Assembly (NCBI GenBank): GCA_015523135.1
Contig: WAKY01000149.1
Coordinates: 1 to 11,418 of the forward strand
Source of the DNA: Candidatus Aciduliprofundum sp.
GTDB lineage: Archaea > Thermoplasmatota > Thermoplasmata > Thermoplasmatales > Aciduliprofundaceae
DNA length: 11,418 nt
Direction of reading: 5' to 3'
The translations under genes were made by a program, and so were the position numbers. The notes under the pieces are model-generated. The model worked only from the letters and a program-made list of their open reading frames with translations. It did not search any database and was not told where the DNA came from. Shown here piece by piece: positions 5,730 through 11,418 of the stretch (positions within the stretch are counted from its first letter, which is position 1; the number at the start of each line of letters is the position of its first letter).

Positions 5730-5972
5730 ATGAAGAAGTTCGTAACAGAATTGAGAGGAAAAACCGCTATGACGGATGAAGGAATGATTCTTGGCACCAT
5801 TGACAATTTTGTGATTGATACGGAGACAGGAAAAATAATGCACATGCTAATAATACCTGCAGAGGATTTTGATGCAAGGGGCTTTAAAAAAGATGCCCAA
5901 GGCAGGCTTATAATGCCGTTCCAAGCGATGCGCTCTGTGAGAGATGTAGTAGTGCTTACACTCAAAAAATAA
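5730..5972 (+). CDS. PRC-barrel domain protein
   Basis: An 80-residue protein that is one PRC-barrel domain and little else. Typical features are an N-terminal strand followed by LRGKTAMTDEGMILG, the acidic FVIDTETGKIMHMLI strand pair (28-42), and a final VRDVVVLTL strand. PRC-barrels are small beta-barrels found in photosynthetic reaction-centre H subunits and in RimM; many single-domain archaeal copies exist without a known function. It starts 9 bases after the CDC48 stop with the Shine-Dalgarno overlapping that stop, so the two are co-transcribed and probably translationally coupled. A role together with CDC48 is inference only. Its stop abuts that of prf1 on the other strand with no spacer. 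Confidence 0.85.
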   Translation: MKKFVTELRGKTAMTDEGMILGTIDNFVIDTETGKIMHMLIIPAEDFDARGFKKDAQGRLIMPFQAMRSVRDVVVLTLKK

Positions 5973-7193
5973 TTACTTGTAGCGAAGAATTGCCGCTATG
6001 CCTCCAAATGCCTTCGCAAATATTTTTCCTTCTTCACTTTCATTGGATATTAGCTCAACCTGCGTGTTGAATTGCTCTGCAATATCATAGTACTCTTCAA
6101 TTAAATCCTTCTTCTCTACTATATCCATAGGTATCCCACATTCTGGACATGTTTTATCGGGAATTTCCCCTTTAATTGTTTCTTTTATTTCTTTACCACA
6201 TTGAGGACATTTCCAAGTTACTCTAAACTCCCTCAAACTATCTGATATTAGAAGAACATCCACAGCACCCCTTTCAAGTGCTTGTCTAACTTCTTTCTCA
6301 CCGTAAACTGCCAAGCCACCATCAGGCTTTCTTATTTCTCTGAAAAATCTTTCAAGCAACTGTCTTTCTTTGAAAACTTCTAAATTTTGGAGTGTTGTCG
6401 AAGCTTTTTCTACAAGCTCGTGCAATCCATATTCATCCGTATACCCAACATCAAAAACTTCAATTATTTTCTTCTTCAACTCGTGATGCAAATAATCTCC
6501 CTTTAGAAAAGTATCCTTTGTGCCTCCAGGACCTCCCACAAGTATACCCTTTAACTTTTCCTCTGCGAGAAATACCTCATTGGCTTTATCTCCAACCTTC
6601 TTGAAAAACTCATGTACAGCTAGCTCAATTAATCTTTCAAATCTTCGCGATGATTGTCCTCCTTGATGATGCTTACTTGGAACCATGCTATCTAAATGCT
6701 TAACTACTTCAATTCTGGTTCCCTTCAAAAATCCAATAGTGGCTTCTTTTCTGTCTATTACAAGCAAGCCATAAATATCTTTCTCTCCAAGCATAGCTTT
6801 TAAGGGATCAAGATAAAATTTAGAATCACATTTATATATGAATGATTGAACCGGCTCGGGAGGTTCAAACACATAAGATACCATCTCTGTCTGGTCTCCT
6901 CTTTTTATCACATGGCCCACGAACACAACCAATCCATTGGGGGGAGGCATTTTAAAATACTTTAAGCGAGACATTATACTCTCAATTGCACTCATCACAT
7001 TCTTGCGTGTGGTCTTGCTTTTTATATTGGCAGAAGTTCCATACTCATCTCTCAAGTAAGAGATTACATCCGATATTGGTCTCTTTGGAGGTATATAAAC
7101 TGAAATAAGCTCAGTGCCTCTACCTTCATACTTCTCCAACTCTTCCAAGTAACGCCGAAATTCATAGTTTTTCCTTGCTTCTTCAGTATCCAT
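5973..7193 (-). CDS. prf1: Peptide chain release factor aRF1
   Basis: A 406-residue class I release factor of the archaeal/eukaryotic type. It reads all three stop codons and triggers peptide release. Seen in the sequence (numbered from the ATG at 7193): NIKS at 56-59 and the YKCDSKF (YxCxxxF) motif at 120-126 for stop recognition, GGQ at 178-180 for peptidyl-tRNA hydrolysis, and a C-terminal mini-domain with a four-cysteine zinc site, CPQC...CPEC (C329, C332, C349, C352). An in-frame GTG at 7199 would add two residues, but AAGGTG at 7204-7199 is placed 5 bases before the ATG at 7193 and overlaps the GTG, so I chose 7193. TTTAATAT at 7229-7222 is a plausible TATA box. Confidence 0.96.
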   Translation of the reverse strand: MDTEEARKNYEFRRYLEELEKYEGRGTELISVYIPPKRPISDVISYLRDEYGTSANIKSKTTRKNVMSAIESIMSRLKYFKMPPPNGLVVFVGHVIKRGDQTEMVSYVFEPPEPVQSFIYKCDSKFYLDPLKAMLGEKDIYGLLVIDRKEATIGFLKGTRIEVVKHLDSMVPSKHHQGGQSSRRFERLIELAVHEFFKKVGDKANEVFLAEEKLKGILVGGPGGTKDTFLKGDYLHHELKKKIIEVFDVGYTDEYGLHELVEKASTTLQNLEVFKERQLLERFFREIRKPDGGLAVYGEKEVRQALERGAVDVLLISDSLREFRVTWKCPQCGKEIKETIKGEIPDKTCPECGIPMDIVEKKDLIEEYYDIAEQFNTQVELISNESEEGKIFAKAFGGIAAILRYK

Positions 7194-7198
7194 GCTCA

Positions 7199-7204
7199 CA
7201 CCTT
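7199..7204 (-). promoter_or_regulatory. Ribosome-binding site that fixes the prf1 start
   Basis: AAGGTG on the minus strand lies 5 bases before the ATG at 7193. The alternative GTG codon at 7199 is part of this site, so it is unlikely to be the start. Confidence 0.6.
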
Positions 7205-7221
7205 AATTGGGTGAATTAGTC

Positions 7222-7229
7222 ATATTAAA
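7222..7229 (-). promoter_or_regulatory. TATA box for prf1
   Basis: The minus strand reads TTTAATAT within a longer AT-rich block, 28-36 bases before the ATG at 7193. The predicted start leaves a short leader that carries the AAGGTG site. Confidence 0.45.
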
Positions 7230-7257
7230 TAAATATTAGCCCTTCTGAGGATAAAAA

Positions 7258-7265
7258 TTTAAATC
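7258..7265 (+). promoter_or_regulatory. TATA box for the archease gene
   Basis: TTTAAATC is centred about 25 bases upstream of the GTG start at 7287, so the message is predicted to be leaderless and to begin at or next to a GTG codon. Confidence 0.5.
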
Positions 7266-7286
7266 ATTTCTTGCAATTTTCCAAAG

Positions 7287-7706
7287 GTGAAAACCTACGA
7301 AATATTTGACCATACTGCTGATGTTGGTATAATAGTGCGTGGAGATTCCCTTGAAGAGCTCTTTGAGAAGGCAGCTTATGGGATGTTTGATATAATTTTA
7401 AATGCTGATAAAATAGAGCCTGCTGGAAAGTACAAGGTCAAGCTTTCCTCCCCTACATTGAATGATTTATTCGTTGATTGGCTCTCTGAGCTCCTTTATG
7501 TGTTCTCCACAGAGCTCTTCGTTATGGGAAAATTTGATGTTAAAATAAAAGAAGATAAGAACGGATACCATCTTGAGGCAATATGCTGGGGCGAACCATA
7601 TAAAAGGAGAAAGCATGGAATAAAAACAGAGATAAAAGCAGTCACTTACCACGAATTAATTGTAGACCCTGAAAAAGGATATGCAAAAGTGCTTTTTGAT
7701 ATCTAA
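7287..7706 (+). CDS. Archease (RtcB ligase cofactor)
   Basis: A 139-residue archease. It activates the RNA ligase RtcB by promoting its guanylylation and multiple turnover; RtcB joins the exon halves after tRNA intron removal. Family hallmarks: the opening FDHTADVG (7-14) with the metal-binding Asp/His, SLEELFEKAAYGMFDII (21-37), LFVDWLSELLYVFST (61-75), the GEPYKRRKH segment (101-109), KAVTYHELIVD (117-127), and the closing VLFDI ending in a conserved acidic residue. The start is GTG at 7287. rtcB is not in the window. A functional link with the intron-containing tRNA-Trp 7 kb away is plausible from known biochemistry, but the two are not in one operon. Confidence 0.94.
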   Translation: MKTYEIFDHTADVGIIVRGDSLEELFEKAAYGMFDIILNADKIEPAGKYKVKLSSPTLNDLFVDWLSELLYVFSTELFVMGKFDVKIKEDKNGYHLEAICWGEPYKRRKHGIKTEIKAVTYHELIVDPEKGYAKVLFDI

Positions 7707-7914
7707 GCTTAATCATTTTCTTCTTTCCGGGTAAAGCCGCTTTCTCAGGAACCACCAGCGAGTTCCTTAGGAAGAGACACCTACGGCTAAGCCCTCTTGC
7801 AGAAGGCAAGCTCTCAACTAAATCGTTACTCTCTTCTCTCTCCACTCTCTTCCCTTTTAAAAAATCTCTTTTAGGGTAAAGCACTTTTTAAAGGGCTCTA
7901 AGAAAGGGGATTAA
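7707..7914. other. Non-coding interval with a strongly foldable segment
   Basis: No convincing gene lies between archease and tRNA-Leu. The part 7729-7794 can fold as one extended hairpin: GGGT/GCCC (7729-7732 with 7791-7794), an AA/AA internal loop, AGCCG/CGGCT (7735-7739 with 7784-7788), and an inner hairpin AGGAAC/GTTCCT (7747-7752 with 7762-7767). A second hairpin CTTGC-AGAAG-GCAAG follows at 7796-7810. Then comes a nearly pure pyrimidine tract (7829-7858) and a T-rich stretch. The 9-base word GGGTAAAGC occurs at 7729 and again at 7874. It could be a small RNA, a 3' UTR element or the remains of a mobile element; I cannot tell which, nor the strand. Confidence 0.45.
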
Positions 7915-7999
7915 TGCGGGGGGCCGGATTCGAACCGGCGAACCCCTACGGGAGTGGATCTTGAGTCCACCGCCTTTGACCTGGCTCGGCAACCCCCGC
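7915..7999 (-). tRNA. trnL: tRNA-Leu (CAA)
   Basis: An 85-nt class II tRNA with a long variable arm. Acceptor stem GCGGGGG/CCCCCGC (7999-7993 with 7922-7916), discriminator A at 7915, no encoded CCA. Anticodon stem GTGGA/TCCAC, loop CTCAAGA, anticodon CAA, decoding TTG. The variable arm contains the CCC-GTA-GGG hairpin typical of tRNA-Leu. T-arm GCCGG-TTCGAAT-CCGGC. No intron. Confidence 0.95.
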
Positions 8000-8021
8000 T
8001 TGGTTGGGGATTGTTATTTAG

Positions 8022-8029
8022 GATTTAAT
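8022..8029 (-). promoter_or_regulatory. TATA box for tRNA-Leu
   Basis: The minus strand reads TTAAATCC after an A-rich run, centred about 26 bases upstream of the tRNA 5' end at 7999. Confidence 0.45.
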
Positions 8030-8048
8030 TTTTTCTGGGAAGCGTAAG

Positions 8049-8056
8049 TTATATAT
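8049..8056 (+). promoter_or_regulatory. TATA box for the FKBP gene
   Basis: TTATATAT is centred about 28 bases before the ATG at 8081, predicting a leaderless transcript. It lies some 20 bases from the oppositely oriented tRNA-Leu box, so the two promoters are back to back. Confidence 0.6.
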
Positions 8057-8080
8057 TGGGAATGGGTATTAGGCGCTATA

Positions 8081-8902
8081 ATGAAATCATCAACCTACGC
8101 AATACTTGTGACGCTTATGATACTAGCAGGTGGCCTTGGAGCTTATTTCTGGAGCACTCAAGGGCATGGCTCTCAAAGTACTCCTATAGTAAAGCAGGGA
8201 GATACAGTTTCTGTAAGATACTATGGATACATTTATTATGGCGGAGAGAGGAGAATTTTTGATACAAATATAGAACAAGTTGCAAAGGATAACATTTCAT
8301 ATCCTAAAACTGTAAGCTTTAAATGGCACGGTAATTTTGATCCATTAACCTTTAAGGTTGGGGATCACACAATGATTCCTGGATTTGAAAATGGAGTAAT
8401 AGGAATGAAATTAAATGAAACAAAAACCATTGTTGTTCCTCCCAGCGAAGGTTATCCTTTTGACTGGTCAAAGGTTCAGAATTATTCTCTTGTACAAACC
8501 ATACCAGTTGTAGAAAATCTCTCTTTGGAGGATTTTAACAAGAGATTTGGCCAGCAAAACCCGCTAGATAATGCAGTTTATAGGGACAATGAACATGGCT
8601 GGGATTGCCTAATATTACAAGTTAATCCTACAAAGAATATAGTGACAATAATGAACGAGCCTAACGTTGGAGAGTATTATCAGCCATACGAAAACATAAG
8701 CCCTCTAAGAATCTATGTAGAAAAAATAAGTGGGGGAATAATTACATTCAAATACGACATAGAACAACTACCCATATTACTTCCAAATGGTGGCATAATT
8801 GACTGGGAAAATAGTACTATGTTTAGAGTAAATCATAACCAAGAGGTAGCAGGGAAAACGTTGTACTTTGTTGTTACTGTGGTGAATATAAAAGAATCTT
8901 AA
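8081..8902 (+). CDS. Membrane-anchored FKBP-type peptidyl-prolyl isomerase
   Basis: A 273-residue FKBP-family prolyl isomerase displayed outside the cell. Residues 6-24 form a signal anchor. The FKBP core is clear: GDTVSVRYYGYIYYGG (40-55), IFDT (59-62), FKVGDHTMIPGFENGVIGMK (91-110), ETKTIVVPPSEGYP (113-126), and the closing strand AGKTLYFVVTVVNI (257-270). Between residues about 127 and 255 is a large insert at the position where archaeal long FKBPs carry an IF (insert-in-flap) chaperone domain. Six sequons (N71, N112, N134, N146, N205, N244) fit an extracellular site. Likely role: folding of exported proteins. Its stop overlaps that of the opposite-strand COG1325 gene by 4 bases. Confidence 0.9.
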   Translation: MKSSTYAILVTLMILAGGLGAYFWSTQGHGSQSTPIVKQGDTVSVRYYGYIYYGGERRIFDTNIEQVAKDNISYPKTVSFKWHGNFDPLTFKVGDHTMIPGFENGVIGMKLNETKTIVVPPSEGYPFDWSKVQNYSLVQTIPVVENLSLEDFNKRFGQQNPLDNAVYRDNEHGWDCLILQVNPTKNIVTIMNEPNVGEYYQPYENISPLRIYVEKISGGIITFKYDIEQLPILLPNGGIIDWENSTMFRVNHNQEVAGKTLYFVVTVVNIKES

Positions 8903-9318
8903 ATCTCATTAATAAATTTTTTAAAATTTTCTATGGCTTTAGCTTTTTTCATAGGATAGCTTTCAAGCTTTGCATGCATAGCTATTGAATCACCATGCAT
9001 CGTGAGAGCAATCTTCTCTAAATAAGCCTGCTGTTTATCAAACCTAAGATATAGCACACCCTGCTCATCCACAAGATCATCAAGCATAGAAATAATCTCA
9101 TCAACTATTCCATAATCTTTCATTCTCTTCCAGAATCTAACTATATCGTTTTTCTTAGTAAGTTTTGTCTCAAGAATTATTATTTTATTTCCATAATATC
9201 CCTTTTCTTCCCTTTCTTCAAATCTATCCTTTTGAGTTATGAATTTGAAAGCTTTCCTAACTTTATCAATATCTTCAGTTGCGTGAGAAAAGCATCTAAA
9301 ATATATGTACTTGATCAT
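8899..9318 (-). CDS. COG1325 RNA-binding protein (predicted exosome-associated)
   Basis: A 139-residue protein of the archaeal RNA-binding family PF01877 (DUF54, COG1325), described as a predicted exosome subunit. Characteristic blocks are FSHATED (10-16), KGYYGNKIIILET (39-51), FWKRM (62-66) and LYLRFDKQQAYL (89-100), followed by GDSIAMHAKLESYPMKKAKA. The fold resembles ribosomal protein L5; binding to structured RNA has been proposed. A longer in-frame reading up to 9600 exists but would run through the divergent regulator gene; the ATG at 9318 matches the family start MIK and sits about 26 bases from the shared TATA box, so it is the start. Confidence 0.88.
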   Translation of the reverse strand: MIKYIYFRCFSHATEDIDKVRKAFKFITQKDRFEEREEKGYYGNKIIILETKLTKKNDIVRFWKRMKDYGIVDEIISMLDDLVDEQGVLYLRFDKQQAYLEKIALTMHGDSIAMHAKLESYPMKKAKAIENFKKFINEI

Positions 9319-9337
9319 AGGGGTTAATGGAAGAACA

Positions 9338-9351
9338 CAAATATATGTTTG
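9338..9351. promoter_or_regulatory. Near-palindromic TATA box shared by COG1325 gene (-) and TrmB-like gene (+)
   Basis: CAAATATATGTTTG is close to its own reverse complement CAAACATATATTTG. Its centre lies about 26 bases from the minus-strand ATG at 9318 and about 21 bases from the plus-strand ATG at 9365. The whole intergenic space is 46 bases, and no other TATA-like site is available on either side, so both genes probably share it and both messages are essentially leaderless. Confidence 0.6.
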
Positions 9352-9364
9352 ACTATTTTGGTTC

Positions 9365-10075
9365 ATGGATCTTAACTCAGCTATTGAAGAGTACAACAAA
9401 ATTGTAAAAAGCTTAGAAAAATTGGGGCTATCGCAGTATGAAATTAAGGCATTTCTTGCATTAATAATGATTGGTGTTGGACCTGCTGAAATAATTGCCA
9501 AAAACGCAAAGATTCCTAGGACTTCAGCATACAAAGTCCTAGATTCTCTAGAACAAAAGGGATTCATAATATCCTCAGAAGGGAGACCAAAAATGTACAA
9601 ACCAGAAAATCTTCAAACTCTAAAAAACAGGATAATAGAGGATATCGAGGATCTCTTTGAAAAACTTCAATTTGTAGAGAGCATATTTATGGAAAAGGGA
9701 GAACCACAGCTTGTCTATACAGTTTACGGAAAAGAGAAGGTTATGAAAAAAATAGCAGAGATGATTGACCTAGCCGAGAAAGAGATAATAATATCTACTC
9801 CAAAAATCTCAGAAGTTAGAAAATCTGTTGAAAAGAATATTGAGAGAGCACTGAAAAGGGGAGTGAGGATAATAGTTGTTACCCATCCAAACCAAAGGGT
9901 GCCTCCAGGAGTAACAGTTTACAGAAAGAATGGACTTATGGCTACAGATATAGTATGCGATAACAAAAGCGCTTTGCTTGCATCCCCCGAACTAAACGCA
10001 TGCGGATACACAGATAATCCCGCATTAGCGCAGCATCTCACACATTTTATAAACATACTCATTGAAAAGGAATAA
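9365..10075 (+). CDS. TrmB-family transcription regulator
   Basis: A 236-residue regulator. The N-terminal winged helix-turn-helix (about 17-85) has the TrmB signature: LGLSQYEIKAFLAL (20-33), a recognition-helix region IPRTSAYKVLDSLEQKGFI (50-68), and the wing GRPKMYKP (73-80). A helical linker (84-112) follows. The C-terminal half (116-236) contains EKEIIISTPKISEVRKSVE and RALKRGVRIIVVTHPN, like the phospholipase-D-like effector domain of TrmB proteins. Classical TrmB members sense sugars; the ligand here is unknown. The shared promoter with the COG1325 gene makes control of both genes by this protein possible, but no operator is proven. The 3' side has a 10-bp perfect inverted repeat (10088-10108). 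Confidence 0.86.
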   Translation: MDLNSAIEEYNKIVKSLEKLGLSQYEIKAFLALIMIGVGPAEIIAKNAKIPRTSAYKVLDSLEQKGFIISSEGRPKMYKPENLQTLKNRIIEDIEDLFEKLQFVESIFMEKGEPQLVYTVYGKEKVMKKIAEMIDLAEKEIIISTPKISEVRKSVEKNIERALKRGVRIIVVTHPNQRVPPGVTVYRKNGLMATDIVCDNKSALLASPELNACGYTDNPALAQHLTHFINILIEKE

Positions 10076-10087
10076 ATATTCTTTTTA

Positions 10088-10108
10088 TTTAATTTTTGAA
10101 AAATTAAA
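10088..10108. repeat. Perfect inverted repeat after the TrmB-like gene
   Basis: Two 10-bp arms (TTTAATTTTT at 10088-10097 and AAAAATTAAA at 10099-10108) flank a single G. It lies 12 bases after the stop codon in a T-rich stretch. With a one-base spacer it is better seen as a DNA palindrome (possible operator) or simply as oligo-T termination signal than as an RNA hairpin. The rest of the 10076-10233 gap is AT-rich and holds only promoter-like sequence for the next gene. Confidence 0.4.
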
Positions 10109-10204
10109 GCGAAAAGCTGATAGAAGTTGATATGAATAAAAATGCATATTTAGGGGTTATAAACTTTTAAATAATAAAAACAGAAATAGGCTAAATAGAA
10201 AAAC

Positions 10205-10212
10205 TTAAATAA
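10205..10212 (+). promoter_or_regulatory. TATA box for the receiver gene
   Basis: TTAAATAA, the first part of an AAAT repeat run, is centred about 26 bases before the GTG start at 10234, predicting a leaderless message. Confidence 0.5.
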
Positions 10213-10233
10213 ATAAATAACCTACTATTAAAT

Positions 10234-10581
10234 GTGCCAATCCGTGTTCTCCTAGTGGATGATAACGAAGAGTTATTGAAATTATACAGTATATTCTTGA
10301 AAAGGTACGAAGTAATAACAGCGAAGAATGGAAAGGAAGGAGTGGAACTCTATATGAAACATCATCCAGACATTGTAATTATGGACATAAAAATGCCAAT
10401 TATGGATGGAATTGAAGCAACAAAAGCTATAAAAGAATACGATAAAGATGCAAAAATAATTGGAGCAACAGCATACCACGACAAATATGCGGAGAAGATG
10501 CTAGAAGCTGGAGCTCTTGAAGTTATGAAGAAGCCATTTAAGTATAGAGAAATTTTGGATCTCATTGAGAAGTATACATAA
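10234..10581 (+). CDS. Stand-alone CheY-like response regulator receiver
   Basis: A 115-residue protein made of one receiver domain and no output domain. The phosphorylation machinery is complete: acidic pair D9-D10, phospho-acceptor D51 in VIMDIKMPIMDG, T79 in GATA, and K100 in KKP. It would accept phosphate from a histidine kinase and signal by protein contact. The start is GTG at 10234, predicted leaderless. No kinase, methyl-accepting protein or archaellum gene is in the window, so the partner is unknown. The closest plus-strand neighbour, the TrmB-like gene, is 158 bases upstream. The 3' end overlaps the opposite-strand amidohydrolase gene by 20 bases. Confidence 0.9.
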   Translation: MPIRVLLVDDNEELLKLYSIFLKRYEVITAKNGKEGVELYMKHHPDIVIMDIKMPIMDGIEATKAIKEYDKDAKIIGATAYHDKYAEKMLEAGALEVMKKPFKYREILDLIEKYT

Positions 10582-11418
10582 TTTTTCCATCCACAATGGT
10601 CATCCATATTTTGTCATTTTTCAAAACTACCAAATCTGCAATATTTCCCTCTTTTATTTCTCCATACTCCTTTCCAAAATACTCTGCACCAAGGGTGTAT
10701 GCCCTTACAGCTTCTTCCCAGCTTATCCTCTGGCTCTCATACTCACTATTCACAGCCATTTTTATCCCGTACAAGGGGTCCATGGGCATACAATCCGAGC
10801 CAAATAGAAGATTCGCACCACTATCCAAAATATCTCGGTATGGATTGTTCTTGCTCAACCATTCTTGCCCAAGCATTCTCTCGTAAAGTCCCCATCTCTT
10901 TGCCCATTTTAGAAAATTTGGCTGCATGCTTAAATTCACACCTTCTAAATTCTCCAAATATTCTTCTCTAACTAATTCAAAATGCTCAATCCTATTTCCT
11001 TCGCTTCCTTCATATCCTTTCAAAACCTCGGAAATGGCATAATCACCTATGGCATGGGTAAACACTCTTATTCCCGCTGAGTTTGCCTCTTTTACCATTC
11101 TTCTTGTCTTTCTCGCTGAGAGCATCGGCTTTACTTCCTCTCCATCTCTATAACGCGTAGCCGCAGTTTTTGCACCAATGGAGCCATCTGCGAAGAGCTT
11201 TAGAGCGCCTATTCTAAAATGCTCATCTCCAAATCCAGAGTAAAAGCCAAGCTTTTTAATCAATTTATAACCCGAGGAATAAAAATTGGCGTAAATCCTT
11301 ATCTTTAATTTTCCCTCCCTATGCATTCGCATATAAGCTTTAAGGGTATCAATATTAGCAAAATCATGCACACAAGCAATGCCTTTACTCAAAGCATAAT
11401 TTTGCGCGTATTCAAAAT
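10562..11418 (-). CDS. Amidohydrolase, YtcJ-like (COG1574), C-terminal part (runs off right edge)
   Basis: The frame is open to the window edge, so about 285 C-terminal residues are visible and the true start lies outside; an internal TTG at 11392 is not needed. Motifs of the amidohydrolase 3 / YtcJ group are: GIACVHDF near the visible start, ALKLFADGSIGAKTA, THAIGDYAI and RIEHFELV with metal-ligand histidines, MQPNF, FGSDCMPMDP with the catalytic Asp, and the late NIADLVVL plus VDGKI typical of the C-terminal beta-sandwich. Members hydrolyse amide bonds or related groups, usually on unknown substrates, with zinc at the active site. The N-terminal metal-binding HxH would lie outside the window. 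Confidence 0.88.
   Translation of the reverse strand, partial: FEYAQNYALSKGIACVHDFANIDTLKAYMRMHREGKLKIRIYANFYSSGYKLIKKLGFYSGFGDEHFRIGALKLFADGSIGAKTAATRYRDGEEVKPMLSARKTRRMVKEANSAGIRVFTHAIGDYAISEVLKGYEGSEGNRIEHFELVREEYLENLEGVNLSMQPNFLKWAKRWGLYERMLGQEWLSKNNPYRDILDSGANLLFGSDCMPMDPLYGIKMAVNSEYESQRISWEEAVRAYTLGAEYFGKEYGEIKEGNIADLVVLKNDKIWMTIVDGKIMYTSQ

Noticed and set aside
7642..7884. 80-codon open frame on the minus strand across the archease end and the structured segment
   Set aside because: It overlaps the archease gene, has no promoter or ribosome site, and its composition mirrors the inverted repeats; kept only as part of the structured-segment finding.
9319..9600. N-terminal extension of the COG1325 frame on the minus strand
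   Set aside because: It runs back through the shared promoter and the start of the TrmB-like gene; family homology begins at MIK at 9318.
10076..10233. Possible second C/D guide RNA (CTGA and TGATATGA words in the gap)
   Set aside because: No proper RUGAUGA box and no ordered C-D'-C'-D arrangement; the gap is better read as terminator plus promoter.
10565..10971. Several plus-strand frames opposite the amidohydrolase
   Set aside because: They are antisense shadows of a gene with clear family motifs.
1..11418. CRISPR array, intact insertion sequence or defence operon
   Set aside because: I looked for regularly spaced repeats, transposase motifs and nuclease/toxin gene pairs on both strands and saw none; the only hint of a mobile element is the doubtful segment at 7729-7882.

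Overview
The window looks like an AT-rich euryarchaeal chromosome segment. The archaeal signature is consistent: CarS for ether-lipid synthesis, a two-ring CDC48/VAT ATPase, archaeal release factor aRF1, archease, a COG1325 RNA-binding protein, a TrmB-type regulator, ribosomal protein L41e, tRNAs without encoded CCA, and TATA boxes about 22-28 bases upstream of start codons. The last point implies many leaderless mRNAs. Protein style and gene mix suggest the Thermoplasmata / Aciduliprofundum (DHVE2) neighbourhood; that placement is inference.

Layout. 1-66 (-): first 22 codons of mutS. 197-334 (-): tRNA-Trp(CCA) with a 65-nt intron that is itself a complete C/D box guide RNA. 428-535 (-): the tiny L41e gene. 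586-660 (-): tRNA-Arg(UCU), sharing a palindromic TATA box with carS. 732-2050 (+): carS and a sequon-rich membrane-anchored protein. 2047-2715 (-): metallophosphoesterase. 2800-5972 (+): AIM24-like protein, CDC48 ATPase, PRC-barrel protein. 5973-7193 (-): aRF1. 7287-7706 (+): archease. 7707-7914: non-coding, with a strongly foldable segment. 7915-7999 (-): tRNA-Leu(CAA). 8081-8902 (+): membrane-anchored extracellular FKBP-type isomerase. 8899-9318 (-): COG1325 protein, divergent from a TrmB-like regulator (9365-10075, +). 10234-10581 (+): stand-alone CheY-like receiver. 10562-11418 (-): C-terminal part of a YtcJ-like amidohydrolase that runs off the right edge.

The content is mostly housekeeping: translation and tRNA maturation (tRNAs, L41e, aRF1, archease), protein quality control (CDC48, FKBP), envelope lipid synthesis and mismatch repair. 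No CRISPR array, intact transposon or defence operon is visible. The best material for a second look is the tRNA-Trp intron (both guides, box spacing and splice motif can be read base by base), the unexplained structured segment after the archease gene, two shared palindromic TATA boxes between divergent genes, and four tail-to-tail gene junctions with overlapping or abutting stops.
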